Source: Paracoccus sp041927875
Lineage (GTDB): Bacteria; Pseudomonadota; Alphaproteobacteria; Rhodobacterales; Rhodobacteraceae
Assembly: GCF_041927875.1 (NCBI RefSeq)
Contig: NZ_JBHFHN010000013.1
DNA: 64,000 bases
Strand: one strand, 5' to 3'
Shown here: positions 55,458-64,000 of the stretch, piece after piece
How the letters are laid out: the number at the start of each line of letters is the position of its first letter
Position numbering within the stretch: position 1 is the first letter of the stretch
The notes under the pieces: model-generated
Databases searched by the model: none
Seen by the model: only the letters and a program-made list of their open reading frames with translations
Told to the model about the DNA's origin: nothing
Translations under genes and position numbers: made by a program

Positions 55458-56602
55458 GCCGCAGCCCCCCCGGCAGGGGCGCGCGGCACCCGCCGCCGCC
55501 GCGCCGCAAGCGCCAGCATCGCAACCGCGATCCCCGCGCCCACCAGCGGTGCAAGCCAGGTCAGCACCGCCAGATCGGGCTGTCGCCGCGCCAGATCCGA
55601 GATCGCATTCGACAGGAATTGCACCACGATCAGCCCGGCAATCCCAGTCAGGATCTGCCGCGTCAGGCCAAAGCGCGAAAAGCTGCCCATCAGCAGCGCC
55701 GCAAAGCCGATCAGCGCCGCGACCGGGGCCTGAAACGGCTGGGCCAGCCTTTCGTGCAGTTCCAGCCCGACCTGCGCGGGCGGGGTGTTGCTGATCCGCG
55801 CGCTGCCGTCCGGGTCGCGGATCAGCGCCAGCGTAGACAATTCGTTGATGTTGCGCCCCTCGCGCGGGGCGCGGCTGATCATCGCGCCGATGTCATAGGT
55901 GAAATCGGAAAACCGCGTCACCGACAGCCGCGGCGGGCCGTCGCCGTGGCGGATCAGGGTCTGGCTTTGACCCTGCAGCATGATCAGCTTCGGCCCGGTC
56001 TCGGCCCGCACCAAGAGCGCTTTGTCGGCGGTGTGGATCACCTGACGCTCGGGTCGGCGGTCATCGGCCAGAAACAGGCCCAGCAGTTCACCCTGGGGCG
56101 AGACGTCGCGCAGATAAAGCGTGACCCCGGCGGTCGGCGTCAGGAACGTGCCGGGGTTCAGGAATTGCGCGGTGACGTTCTGGGCGATCTGGGCTTGGCG
56201 GTCGGCCAGTTGCGCGCGCGAGGCCGGGACCAGCCAATGCGTCAAAAGCCCCATCAGCAGGGCGCCGATCAGCCCGAACACCAGCACCGGCCGCGCCAGC
56301 CGCCAGGGCGACAGGCCCGCCGCCTGCATCACCACCAGCTCGCTGTCCGAGGACAGCCGGTTCGCCACCTGGATCGAGGCCGCGAAAGCCGCGATCGGCA
56401 GCACCACGCGGATGACGAAGGGCAGGGTAAGGGCCGTGAACTCAAGCACCACCTTGGCGGTCTGGCCATCGGCGAGCAACTGATCGAACAGCGACACGGC
56501 GCGGTTGATCCAGTAGACCGAAACCAGCACCAGCGCAAAGAAGCCGAACAGGGCCAGCAACTGCGCCAGAATGTATCGGTCGATGCGCGCCAGAAGGGGC
56601 AA
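55454..56602 (-). CDS. lptF: LPS export ABC transporter permease LptF
   Basis: The 382-residue permease of the LptF/LptG family has RIDRYILAQLLALFGFFALVLVSVYWINRA at the N-terminus, the periplasmic domain in the middle and a final group of helices (about 280-365). The best start is TTG at 56602, eight bases after AAAGGA; a longer frame extends upstream through low-complexity sequence opposite the next gene. It opens the lptF-lptG-lptD-surA-pdxA operon. Confidence 0.9.
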   Translation of the reverse strand: MPLLARIDRYILAQLLALFGFFALVLVSVYWINRAVSLFDQLLADGQTAKVVLEFTALTLPFVIRVVLPIAAFAASIQVANRLSSDSELVVMQAAGLSPWRLARPVLVFGLIGALLMGLLTHWLVPASRAQLADRQAQIAQNVTAQFLNPGTFLTPTAGVTLYLRDVSPQGELLGLFLADDRRPERQVIHTADKALLVRAETGPKLIMLQGQSQTLIRHGDGPPRLSVTRFSDFTYDIGAMISRAPREGRNINELSTLALIRDPDGSARISNTPPAQVGLELHERLAQPFQAPVAALIGFAALLMGSFSRFGLTRQILTGIAGLIVVQFLSNAISDLARRQPDLAVLTWLAPLVGAGIAVAMLALAARRRRVPRAPAGGAAA

Positions 56603-56717
56603 TGGGGCGGTCCTTTGCGGTTTGCCCCTTCCTAGCCGCAAAGTGCGGGCGGGAAAAGCCGTTGCGGGGGCGGCGGCGCGCAACCGCGGGCGTGGCGCGG
56701 GTGGCGGCTGTTGCTTG

Positions 56718-56742
56718 CGTATTTGGGCAAGAAAGAAGGGGG
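56718..56742 (-). repeat. recurrent TTCTTG...AAATACGC element (reverse orientation)
   Basis: On the minus strand this reads CCCCCTTCTTTCTTGCCC then AAATACGC, like the elements at 28242 and 59485. Here it lies between divergent genes (lptF and the YmdB-like gene) and lacks an obvious G-rich hairpin. Confidence 0.5.
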
Positions 56743-56785
56743 CAGGCGGCTTGTTCTTGCCCGGCTGCGGGTTTACGGTCGGCGG

Positions 56786-57601
56786 ATGCGCATTCTGTTT
56801 CTGGGCGATGTCATGGGCCGGGCGGGCCGACGGGCGATCATCGATCGGCTGCCGGGGCTGCGCGCCGAATGGCGGCTGGATTTCGTCGTCGTCAATGGCG
56901 AGAACGCATCCGGCGGGATGGGCCTGACGGGCGATCACGCGCGCGAGCTGCTGGCGGCGGGGGCCGATGTGCTGACGCTGGGCGATCACGCCTTTGACCA
57001 GAAGGACATGATGTCCTTCATCGAGAAAGAGCCGCGCATCATCCGCCCGCTGAACTTTGCCAAGACCGCGCCCGGCCGTGGCGCGCGGGTGTTCGAGGCA
57101 AGCCAGGGCCGCCGCGTGCTGGTGGCGCAGGCACTGGGCCAGGTGTTCATGAAGCGCCCGTTCGATGACCCGTTCAGCGCCCTGGATGAGGTGCTGCGCA
57201 CCGCGCCGCTGGGGGCCTCGGTCAACGCCAGCATCATCGACATCCACGCCGAGGCGACCAGTGAAAAGAACGCGCTTGGCCAGTTCTGCGCCGGTCGCGC
57301 CAGCCTGGTCGCGGGCACCCATACTCATATCCCGACCGGCGATGCGCGGCTGATCGGCGGCGTGACCGCCTACATCACCGATGCCGGCATGTGCGGCGAT
57401 TACGACAGCATCATCGGCATGGACAAGGCCGAGCCGATGCGCCGCTTCGTCACCGGCATGACCCGGGAACGCTTTACCCCCGCCGAGGGCGAGGCAACCC
57501 TGTCGGGCCTTTACGCCGAGACCGACGACCGCACCGGCCGCGCCACCCGCGCCGTCGCCGTGCGCATCGGTGGCGTGCTGGAGGCGGCGGCCCCGGTCTG
57601 A
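56786..57601 (+). CDS. YmdB family metallophosphoesterase (TIGR00282)
   Basis: The 271-residue calcineurin-like phosphodiesterase has metal ligands in FLGDVMGRAGRR, VVNGENASGG, LGDHAFDQKD and AGTHTHIPTGD. YmdB proteins hydrolyse 2',3'-cyclic nucleotides or cAMP and influence RNA turnover and development in Bacillus; the role in alphaproteobacteria is open. The start MRILFLGD was chosen over an upstream frame that lacks conservation. It is divergent from lptF. Confidence 0.9.
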   Translation: MRILFLGDVMGRAGRRAIIDRLPGLRAEWRLDFVVVNGENASGGMGLTGDHARELLAAGADVLTLGDHAFDQKDMMSFIEKEPRIIRPLNFAKTAPGRGARVFEASQGRRVLVAQALGQVFMKRPFDDPFSALDEVLRTAPLGASVNASIIDIHAEATSEKNALGQFCAGRASLVAGTHTHIPTGDARLIGGVTAYITDAGMCGDYDSIIGMDKAEPMRRFVTGMTRERFTPAEGEATLSGLYAETDDRTGRATRAVAVRIGGVLEAAAPV

Positions 57602-57687
57602 CGACCGCTTGCGCCGCGCCGCCCGGCACCGCTATCATCGCCGCCATCGGCCTGACGATCGGCGCGGGCAAGTATCGGAACTTCATC

Positions 57688-59475
57688 ATGTTTGACCTTG
57701 GCCTGTCGCAGACAGCACAGACCGTCATCACCCTGTCGATTCTGGCGGGGATGCTGACCATGTTCATCCGCGAAACCTATCCGCCCGAGGTCACCGCCGT
57801 CGGCGGCGCGACGCTGGTGCTGATCCTGGGCATCGTGCCCTATCACGAGGCGGAAAAGGTGCTGTCCAACAGCGCCCCATGGACCATCCTGATGATGTTC
57901 CTGTTGATGGGCGGACTGGTGCGCACGGGCGCGCTTGACTGGATCACCCGCCGGGCCGAGGCGCAGATCGACACCAATCCGGTGGCGACGCTGGTGGCGA
58001 TCTTTCTGCTGATCGGCGCGGCATCGGCCTTTCTGAACAACACGCCGGTCGTGGTCATGATGATCCCGGTGATGATGACGGTGGCGCGCAAGCTGAAGAT
58101 CGCGCCCTCCAAGCTGCTGATCCCGCTGTCTTATGCGGCGATCCTGGGGGGCACGGTCACGCTTATCGGCACCTCGACCAACCTGATCGTCGATGGCGTG
58201 GCGCGTGACAGGGGGCTGGCGCCCTTCACCATCTTTGAAATCTCGGGCGCGGGGCTTTTGTACATGCTGATCGGCTTCACCTATCTGGCCACGGTCGGGC
58301 GGCACCTGTTGCCCGAACGGCAGTCGATGGGGGCGATGCTGGGCGACCGGCGGCGGATGAAGTTCTTTACCGAGGTCGCGGTGCCCGCCGATTCCGCGCT
58401 GATCGGCCAGCCGGTGATGGCGGTCGACCTGTTCAAGCGCGACGGGGTGCGGGTGATCGACGTGCTGCGCGGCGATGCCAGCCTTCGGCGCGATCTGACC
58501 TCGGTCGTGCTGGAGCCGGGCGACCGCGTGGTGCTGCGGTCGGAAATGTCCGAACTGCTGGGCCTGCAACAGAACAAGAACCTGAGCCGCGTGGATCAAC
58601 TGTCCTCGGTCGCCACCGAGACGGTCGAGGTGCTGATCTCGCCCGGGTGCCGGATGATCGGGCGGTCCCTGGGGGAATTGCGGCTGCGGCGGCGCTATGG
58701 CGTCTATGTGCTGGCCGCGCATCGGCGCAACCAGAATATCGGGCGCAAGCTGGACGATCTGGTGGTGGTCGTCGGCGATACCCTGCTGCTGGAAGGCGCC
58801 CCCGAGGATATCGCCCGGCTGGCTGCCGACATGGATCTGGTCGATGTAACCAAGCCGCGCGAACGCCCGTTCCGCCGCCGTCACGCGCCCATCGCCATCG
58901 GCGCGCTGATCGCGGTGGTGGTGCTGGCGGCCTTTGACGTGGCGCCGATCCTGCTGTTGTCGACCATCGCGGTCGGCGTCATCCTGATCACTCGCGCCAT
59001 CGACGGCGACGAGGCGCTGACCTTTGTCGAGGGCAATGTGCTGGTGCTGGTCTTTGCCATGCTGGTCGTCGGGGTCGCGCTGGACAATTCCGGGGCGGTC
59101 GAGCTGGTGGTCGGCTGGATCAGCCCGCTGCTGTCCATCCTTCCACCGGTGCTGGCGCTGTTTGCCGTCTATGTCGTGTCAATGGTGCTGACCGAACTGG
59201 TGTCGAACAATGCCGTGGCGGTGATCGTCACGCCGATCGCCATTCAGCTGGCGATGCAGCTTGGCCTGAACCCGCGCGCCTTCGTGGTGGCGGTGATGTT
59301 CGCGGCTTCGGCCAGCTTTGCCACGCCGATCGGCTATCAGACCAACATGCTGGTACTGGGACCGGGCGGCTACAAGTTCAGCGACTATTTCAAGGTCGGG
59401 GTTCCGTTGAACCTGATCCTGGCGGTCGCCGCGATGGTCATCATCCCACTGTTCTGGCCGCTGACCGCGCCGTGA
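57688..59475 (+). CDS. SLC13-like transporter with RCK_C domains (first of two)
   Basis: The 595-residue membrane protein has the divalent-anion/Na+ symporter fold in two halves around two RCK_C (TrkA-C) domains (about residues 210-380). The N-half motif is AFLNNTPVVVMMIPVMM and GGTVTLIGTSTNLIVDG; the C-half has LVSNNAVAVIVTPIAI and TPIGYQTNMLVLGPGGYKF. Such fused proteins (SAC1/YfbS-like) carry sulfate, dicarboxylates or similar anions, but the substrate is unknown. It faces a paralogue across a 67-bp gap. Confidence 0.85.
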   Translation: MFDLGLSQTAQTVITLSILAGMLTMFIRETYPPEVTAVGGATLVLILGIVPYHEAEKVLSNSAPWTILMMFLLMGGLVRTGALDWITRRAEAQIDTNPVATLVAIFLLIGAASAFLNNTPVVVMMIPVMMTVARKLKIAPSKLLIPLSYAAILGGTVTLIGTSTNLIVDGVARDRGLAPFTIFEISGAGLLYMLIGFTYLATVGRHLLPERQSMGAMLGDRRRMKFFTEVAVPADSALIGQPVMAVDLFKRDGVRVIDVLRGDASLRRDLTSVVLEPGDRVVLRSEMSELLGLQQNKNLSRVDQLSSVATETVEVLISPGCRMIGRSLGELRLRRRYGVYVLAAHRRNQNIGRKLDDLVVVVGDTLLLEGAPEDIARLAADMDLVDVTKPRERPFRRRHAPIAIGALIAVVVLAAFDVAPILLLSTIAVGVILITRAIDGDEALTFVEGNVLVLVFAMLVVGVALDNSGAVELVVGWISPLLSILPPVLALFAVYVVSMVLTELVSNNAVAVIVTPIAIQLAMQLGLNPRAFVVAVMFAASASFATPIGYQTNMLVLGPGGYKFSDYFKVGVPLNLILAVAAMVIIPLFWPLTAP

Positions 59476-59484
59476 ACATGCCGC

Positions 59485-59533
59485 TCTTTCTTGCCTAAAT
59501 ACGCCGGGGGGTGCGGGGGGCAGCGCCCCCCGT
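59485..59533. terminator. intergenic hairpin element between the two SLC13-like genes
   Basis: TTTCTTGCCTAAATACGCC is followed by GGGGGGC (59515-59521) pairing with GCCCCCC (59525-59531) around AGC. It occupies most of the gap between the convergent transporter genes and belongs to the recurrent family. Confidence 0.65.
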
Positions 59534-59542
59534 GACCTCGCC

Positions 59543-61321
59543 CTAAAGCGGCCAGAAGGTCAGCAGCGCCGGCACACCAACCGCCAGCACGATGATCTCC
59601 AGCGGCAGGCCCATGCGCCAGTAATCGCCGAACCGATACCCCCCCGGACCTAGAACCAGGGTGTTGTTCTGATGCCCGATCGGCGTCAGAAAGGCGCAGG
59701 ACGCGGCCACAGCCACACCCATCAGGAACGGGTCGGGGTTCACGCCCAACTGTTCGGCCAGCCGGATCGACACCGGCGCGGCGATGATCGTTGTGGCATT
59801 GTTGTTCAGGACGTCCGACAGGAACATCGTCGCCACCATCAGTGCCACCAGCGCCACCCAGGCCGGCAGACCCGAGGTCATCGCCGCCAACCCGCCCGCG
59901 ATCAGCCCCGAGGCACCGGTCGAATCCAGCGCCATCCCCAGCGGGATCATCGCCCCCAGCAGCACGATCACCGGCCAGTCGACGTGATCGTAAAGCTCTT
60001 CGATGCTCAGCACCCCCGCCAGCACATAGCCGATCACCACCGCCGCCAGCGCCACCGCCATCGAGGTGATGCCGAAACTGGCCGCGACGATGGCGCCGAT
60101 GAACAGGCCAAGCGCGATCCAGATCCGGCTTTCCTTGATGACCTCGGCACCGCCGCCGTCCAGCGCGATCACGCCCAGCCCGTCCACCACCGCATCGCGC
60201 CGCGATTCCGGCACCAGCATCAACAGCATGTCGCCCGGCTCGATCCGGGTGCGGCGCACATTGTCGCGGATCGTCTGGCCGCGCCGCAGGATCCCCATCA
60301 GCACTGCGTCATAGCGAAACGCCAGCCCCGCCCCGTGCGAGGTCTTGCCGACGATGCGGGCGGTCTCGGGCACCAGCATCTCGATCAAGACCTGACCGCC
60401 GCCCTCGGGGCGCACGCCGCCGGACTGGTTGGTGCCATCCGGGAAGGCCAGCTTCTGCGCGGCGCGAAACTCCTCCAATGCGGCGGGCGAGGCCTCGATC
60501 AGCAGGTGATCGCCGGGCTGGATCGCCGGCGCGCCCATCCATCCGTGCAGCCGCTTGCCGTCGCGCACGACGGCGAAGATATGGACATCGGCCTTTTCGG
60601 TGCCGTCATGCACGTCGCGCACGGTCTGGCCGACCAGGGGCGATTTCTCGGTCACGATCAGATCGGTGACGTAATCGCGGATCCGGGTTTCGGCCCCGAT
60701 GGCATTGCCGGCGCGCTGCGGCACCAGCCGCCAGCCGATCAGCGCGATAAAGACCACGCCCGCCAGCGCCACCAGCCCGCCCACGGGCAGAAAGTCGAAC
60801 ATCCGATAGGGGGTGCCCAGCGCCTCTTGCCGGAAGGTCGAGACGATCAGGTTCGGCGGCGTGCCGATCAGCGTGGCCATGCCGCCAAGGATCGTGGTGA
60901 AGGCCAGCGCCATCAGCGTCAGCCCGGCGGCGCGGCCCGCCTTTTCCGCGACCCGGCGGTCGATCGGCATCAGGATCGCCAGCGCCGCGACATTGTTCAT
61001 GAAGCCCGACATGAAGGCGCCGACGCCGCCGAACACCGCCAGGTGCAGCGGCAGGCTGCGGTCGGGCCGGCCCAGATGCTTGGCCAGCAGCGCCACCGCG
61101 CCCGAGCGTTGCAGCCCCGCCGTGACCACCAGGATCAGCGCGACGGTCATCACCGCCGGATGGCCAAAGCCGTTGAAGGCTTGCGCGGCAGGCACCGGCC
61201 CCAGCAGCACCGCCGCCACCAGCCCGGCCAGCGCAACCAGATCATAGCGCCAGCGGCCCCAGATCATCAGCACCAGGATCGCCCCGAACAGTCCGAACAG
61301 CAGTGCCTGATCCGTCGTCAT
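59543..61321 (-). CDS. SLC13-like transporter with RCK_C domains (second of two)
   Basis: The 592-residue paralogue of the neighbour has FMNNVAALAILMPI, GGMATLIGTPPNLIVSTF and TPIGHQNNTLVLGPGGYRF. The two RCK_C domains lie at about 205-385. Sequence blocks match its neighbour in order but are clearly diverged, so the pair is not a recent duplication. The start at 61321 begins MTTDQALLFGLFGAILVLMIW. Confidence 0.85.
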   Translation of the reverse strand: MTTDQALLFGLFGAILVLMIWGRWRYDLVALAGLVAAVLLGPVPAAQAFNGFGHPAVMTVALILVVTAGLQRSGAVALLAKHLGRPDRSLPLHLAVFGGVGAFMSGFMNNVAALAILMPIDRRVAEKAGRAAGLTLMALAFTTILGGMATLIGTPPNLIVSTFRQEALGTPYRMFDFLPVGGLVALAGVVFIALIGWRLVPQRAGNAIGAETRIRDYVTDLIVTEKSPLVGQTVRDVHDGTEKADVHIFAVVRDGKRLHGWMGAPAIQPGDHLLIEASPAALEEFRAAQKLAFPDGTNQSGGVRPEGGGQVLIEMLVPETARIVGKTSHGAGLAFRYDAVLMGILRRGQTIRDNVRRTRIEPGDMLLMLVPESRRDAVVDGLGVIALDGGGAEVIKESRIWIALGLFIGAIVAASFGITSMAVALAAVVIGYVLAGVLSIEELYDHVDWPVIVLLGAMIPLGMALDSTGASGLIAGGLAAMTSGLPAWVALVALMVATMFLSDVLNNNATTIIAAPVSIRLAEQLGVNPDPFLMGVAVAASCAFLTPIGHQNNTLVLGPGGYRFGDYWRMGLPLEIIVLAVGVPALLTFWPL

Positions 61322-61482
61322 TCTTCCCCCTTGCAACAAAGTCGGTGCCGTCCCGCGGCGGCCCGTATCGGCACGGGTTGCGGCGGAGGCCATGCCCGTT
61401 TTATAGATGCGCCCGATTTCTGCAACGCCGCACGGCCCCCGTTGTTCCGGGTGCGCCCGGCATAGACGCACCGGAGGCAGCC

Positions 61483-62223
61483 ATGGCCGGCCATTCCAAA
61501 TGGGCCAATATCCAGCATCGCAAGGGCAAGCAGGACGCTGCCCGGTCGAAGCTGTTCTCGAAACTCGCCAAGGAAATCACCGTGGCGGCGAAGATGGGCG
61601 ACCCCGACCCCGACAAGAACCCCCGGCTGCGGCTGGCGGTGAAAGAGGCGCGGTCGAACTCGATGCCGCGCGACGTGATCGACCGGGCGATCAAGAAGTC
61701 GCAGGGCGGCGACGCGGGCGATTACACCGAAATCCGCTATGAAGGCTACGGCCCCGGCGGCATCGCGGTGATCGTCGAGGCGATGACCGACAACCGCAAC
61801 CGCACCGCCTCGAACGTGCGGTCCTATTTCACCAAGCACGGCGGCAACCTGGGCGAGACGGGCAGCGTCAGCTTCATGTTCGACCGGGTGGGCGAGATCA
61901 AGTTTCCGCTGTCGGCAGGGGATGCCGACACGGTGATGATGGCGGCGCTGGAGGCGGGCGCGGATGACGTGGAAACCGACGAGGAAGGCCACTGGATCAC
62001 CTGCGCCGACACCGCCTTTGGCGAGGTGAACGCCGCGCTGGAGGCGTCCTTGGGTGAATCCGAGACCGCCAAGCTGATCTGGCGCCCGCAGACCCTGACC
62101 GCGCTGGATCTGGAGGCGGCACAGAAGTTGATGAAGCTGATCGACGCGCTGGAAGATGACGATGACGTGCAGACCGTCACCGGCAATTTCGAGATCCCGG
62201 ACGAGGTTGCAGCCCAGCTTTAA
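61483..62223 (+). CDS. YebC/PmpR family transcription/translation factor
   Basis: The 246-residue protein starts MAGHSKWANIQHRKGKQDA and has RSNSMPRDVIDRAIKKSQGG, YEGYGPGGIAVIVEAMTDNRNRT and NLGETGSVSFMFDR, all classic for YebC. Homologues bind DNA as regulators or relieve ribosome stalling at proline stretches; which applies here cannot be told. A GGAGG lies 7 bp before the ATG. Confidence 0.95.
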   Translation: MAGHSKWANIQHRKGKQDAARSKLFSKLAKEITVAAKMGDPDPDKNPRLRLAVKEARSNSMPRDVIDRAIKKSQGGDAGDYTEIRYEGYGPGGIAVIVEAMTDNRNRTASNVRSYFTKHGGNLGETGSVSFMFDRVGEIKFPLSAGDADTVMMAALEAGADDVETDEEGHWITCADTAFGEVNAALEASLGESETAKLIWRPQTLTALDLEAAQKLMKLIDALEDDDDVQTVTGNFEIPDEVAAQL

Positions 62224-62286
62224 CGCGCGCGCGGGGCTGGCGAACGTCGGCCCCGCGCGGATTTCGCGTGGCCCTTGCATGCGCTG

Positions 62287-62328
62287 AACGAAAGCGTTTG
62301 CATTCGTTACATGCTGTTGCAAAACAGC
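62287..62328. promoter_or_regulatory. two inverted repeats upstream of the LysR gene
   Basis: AACGAA (62287-62292) and TTCGTT (62303-62308) form a perfect inverted repeat with a 10-nt gap, and directly after it GCTGTT (62313-62318) and AACAGC (62323-62328) form another with a 4-nt gap. They lie 37-78 bp before the LysR start and are candidates for its own operator. Confidence 0.45.
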
Positions 62329-62364
62329 TTGGGCCATGGGCGGGGTTTTGTTAACCTTGTTCTC

Positions 62365-63312
62365 ATGGCCCCCCACACCGCCACCCGCACCCTGTCTGAC
62401 GTGAGCTGGGACAAGATCCGCAGCGCGCTGAATGTCGCGCGCGCCGGATCGCTGAGCGAGGCCGCGCGCGAGCTGGGCCTGCATCACGCCACGCTGTTGC
62501 GCCACGTCGAGGATCTGGAACGCGATCTGGGGGTCACGCTGTTTTACCGCCACAATCGCGGCTATCGGATGACCCCCGAGGGCGAGACCTTCATGGCCGC
62601 CGCCGAAAAGATGGAGCGGCTGGCGATCGAAATCGCCCATCGCGCTGATCTGGATCGCGCCGTCGCGGGCAGCCTGACCATCGCCACCGCGCCCGAGCTG
62701 GTGCCCTTGGTGATCGAGGCCAGCGGCATTCTTCAGGCCGATCACCCCGATGCGCAAGTGGTGCTGCGTCCAAGCCTTGCCCCGGCGCGGCTGGATCTGG
62801 GCGAAGCCGATATCGACCTGCGCGCCGGGCATGACCGGCCCGACCAGCCCGATTATGTGGTCCTGGCCGCGCCGCGCCTGGCGGTCAGCCTGTTCGCGGC
62901 GCGCAGCTATGTCGAGGCCCACGCCGGTCTGCTGGGCGCGGCGCCCGAAGCGCACCGCTTTGTCGCCAACGATCTGCGCCCCGGTCCCGATGGCACGCCC
63001 GATCTGGCTGGCGGTTCGATCATGCTGTCCGCCGCGCAATGGGTGCAACGGCATGTGCATCCGGGGCAGGTGGCCTTTCGCACCTCGGATGCGGCGGCGC
63101 TTGCGATGGCGGTGGTGCAGGGACTGGGCGCGGGATTTCTGCCGCGCCAGACCGGCCTGCGGCTGCCCGACCTGATCGAGCTCGCGGCGCCGATGGCGGA
63201 ATGGGCGGAACCGGTCTGGATCGTCACCCACCGTGACGTGCATCGCACCAAGCGCATTCAGGCCGGTGTCCGCGCCTTGCGCCGCGCGGCCATCGGCTAT
63301 GGCTTTGGCTGA
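62365..63312 (+). CDS. LysR family transcriptional regulator
   Basis: The 315-residue protein has an N-terminal helix-turn-helix (SALNVARAGSLSEAARELGLHHATLLRHVEDLERDLGVTLFYRHNRGYRMTPEGE region, about 18-75) and a C-terminal periplasmic-fold effector domain. The ATG at 62365 was chosen as the one closest to the HTH; an ATG in the frame at 62311 would overlap the inverted repeats. Target genes are unknown, and no divergently transcribed partner is visible. Its end overlaps the kinase gene by 16 bp. Confidence 0.87.
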   Translation: MAPHTATRTLSDVSWDKIRSALNVARAGSLSEAARELGLHHATLLRHVEDLERDLGVTLFYRHNRGYRMTPEGETFMAAAEKMERLAIEIAHRADLDRAVAGSLTIATAPELVPLVIEASGILQADHPDAQVVLRPSLAPARLDLGEADIDLRAGHDRPDQPDYVVLAAPRLAVSLFAARSYVEAHAGLLGAAPEAHRFVANDLRPGPDGTPDLAGGSIMLSAAQWVQRHVHPGQVAFRTSDAAALAMAVVQGLGAGFLPRQTGLRLPDLIELAAPMAEWAEPVWIVTHRDVHRTKRIQAGVRALRRAAIGYGFG

Positions 63313-64000
63313 TCCGCCGGTGGCGTGAGCGTGGTTTTCGCCCGTGCGCCCCGCGGCCGTTTACGCTGCGGCGCGGGGGCACTTGCCAGCGGCAGGGTCA
63401 GCACGAACTCGGCCCCGACACGGCCCGCCCCCTCGCCCGTGTCGCCGTCGCGATCCGGGGCAAGGCTCAGCGTGCCGCCGTTCTGCTGCGTCAGGATGCG
63501 CGAGATATGCAGCCCCAGCCCGGTGCCACCGCGCTTGCGGCGCGCCGAATTGTCGGCCTGGGTGAAACGGTCAAACACCTTGGCGCGGAAACTTTTCGGC
63601 ACCCCCGGCCCCTGGTCGATCACCCGCACCACGGCGGCGTGATCCTCGGCGGTCAGCACCACCCGGATCAGCCCACCCTCGGGCGAAAACTTGGCGGCGT
63701 TCGACAGCAGGTTGGCCATGATCTGCTGGATATGGCGTTCGTCGACGCTGACCAGCAGCGGATCATCGGGCGCCGTCAGCTCGATCGTGGCGCCGAACTG
63801 ACGCGCATAGGGTTGGTTGGTCCAGATCGCCTGATCCAGCAATGGACGCAGCGGCTGCACGTGGCGGTCGCCCGGCGCGGGCTCGGCACCCAGGCGTTCG
63901 ACCTCAAGCAGGTCATTGACCAGGCCCAGCAGGCGCTGGCTGTTGGTCTCGGCCATCGCCAGCAGGCGGCGCGGCTGTTCGCCCAAAGCCTCGCCCGCCA
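63297..64000 (-). CDS. sensor histidine kinase, C-terminal part (runs off the window)
   Basis: At least 234 residues are visible, with the gene continuing beyond base 64000. The end of the HisKA dimerisation helix (LLGLVNDLLEVERL) and a full HATPase domain are present: N-box QQIMANLLSNAAKFSP, G1 VIDQGPGVP, F-box KVFDRFTQ and G2 GGTGLGLHIS. The C-terminus is a basic, Pro-rich tail. The sensor part and the cognate regulator are outside the window. Confidence 0.9.
   Translation of the reverse strand, partial: AGEALGEQPRRLLAMAETNSQRLLGLVNDLLEVERLGAEPAPGDRHVQPLRPLLDQAIWTNQPYARQFGATIELTAPDDPLLVSVDERHIQQIMANLLSNAAKFSPEGGLIRVVLTAEDHAAVVRVIDQGPGVPKSFRAKVFDRFTQADNSARRKRGGTGLGLHISRILTQQNGGTLSLAPDRDGDTGEGAGRVGAEFVLTLPLASAPAPQRKRPRGARAKTTLTPPADQPKP

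Overview
The window comes from a high-GC alphaproteobacterium, most likely family Rhodobacteraceae and Paracoccus-like. The support is the codon use (GC-ending codons, Ala-rich proteins), an NDUFA12-type complex I accessory subunit, a class II (B12) ribonucleotide reductase, the pccB/pccA/methylmalonyl-CoA mutase cluster, and conserved Rhodobacterales gene strings such as accB-accC-aat and lptF-lptG-lptD-surA-pdxA. No rRNA, prophage or complete insertion sequence is present.

Bases 1 to about 2,545 are unlike the rest. They hold no convincing gene. Instead there is a lattice of degenerate GC-rich units, about 36 of them, with a period of about 60-61 bp. In the middle (1985-2134) three 29-nt copies are identical and are separated by 31 and 32 nt, which is the geometry of a type I-E CRISPR array. 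I read this as a decayed CRISPR array. No cas genes are in view. Bases 2546-3017 hold nothing I recognise.

From 3,018 the window is dense ordinary genome. A MATE pump faces a five-gene minus-strand operon (BMP-type nucleoside-binding protein, fused ATPase, two permeases, purine nucleoside phosphorylase), a purine nucleoside uptake and phosphorolysis unit. Next on the minus strand come rimI-tsaB-nfu-usp, a small-membrane-protein/aminotransferase pair and truA, followed by the plus-strand YcjX/YcjF pair, a truncated haemoglobin (-), queF and ileS. Between queF and ileS is a clear attenuator: a promoter, a 15-residue leader peptide with four Ile codons and an overlapping intrinsic terminator.

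From 21.7 to 32.4 kb lie eno, NDUFA12, an MlaD-type protein, a DUF2155 protein, aat-accC-accB, a glycerate kinase, gpt, a LysE exporter, fabI, pdxH, a double cold-shock protein, a DUF192 protein and tRNA-Pro(TGG). From 32.8 to 45.9 kb lie nrdJ, with candidate NrdR boxes, and the propionyl-CoA to succinyl-CoA route (pccB, pccA, methylmalonyl-CoA mutase) interspersed with small lipoproteins and uncharacterised genes.

From 46 to 56.6 kb, rsmA (+) faces a long minus-strand run for envelope assembly and translation termination: lptF-lptG-lptD-surA-pdxA-prfA-prmC and a DUF4167 protein. The right end has a YmdB-type phosphodiesterase, two convergent SLC13-like/RCK_C transporters, a YebC protein, a LysR regulator and the 3' end of a sensor histidine kinase gene that runs off the window. 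Several intergenic junctions share a recurrent hairpin-associated element (TTCTTG...AAATACNC), and at two convergent junctions it occurs as a near-perfect palindrome.
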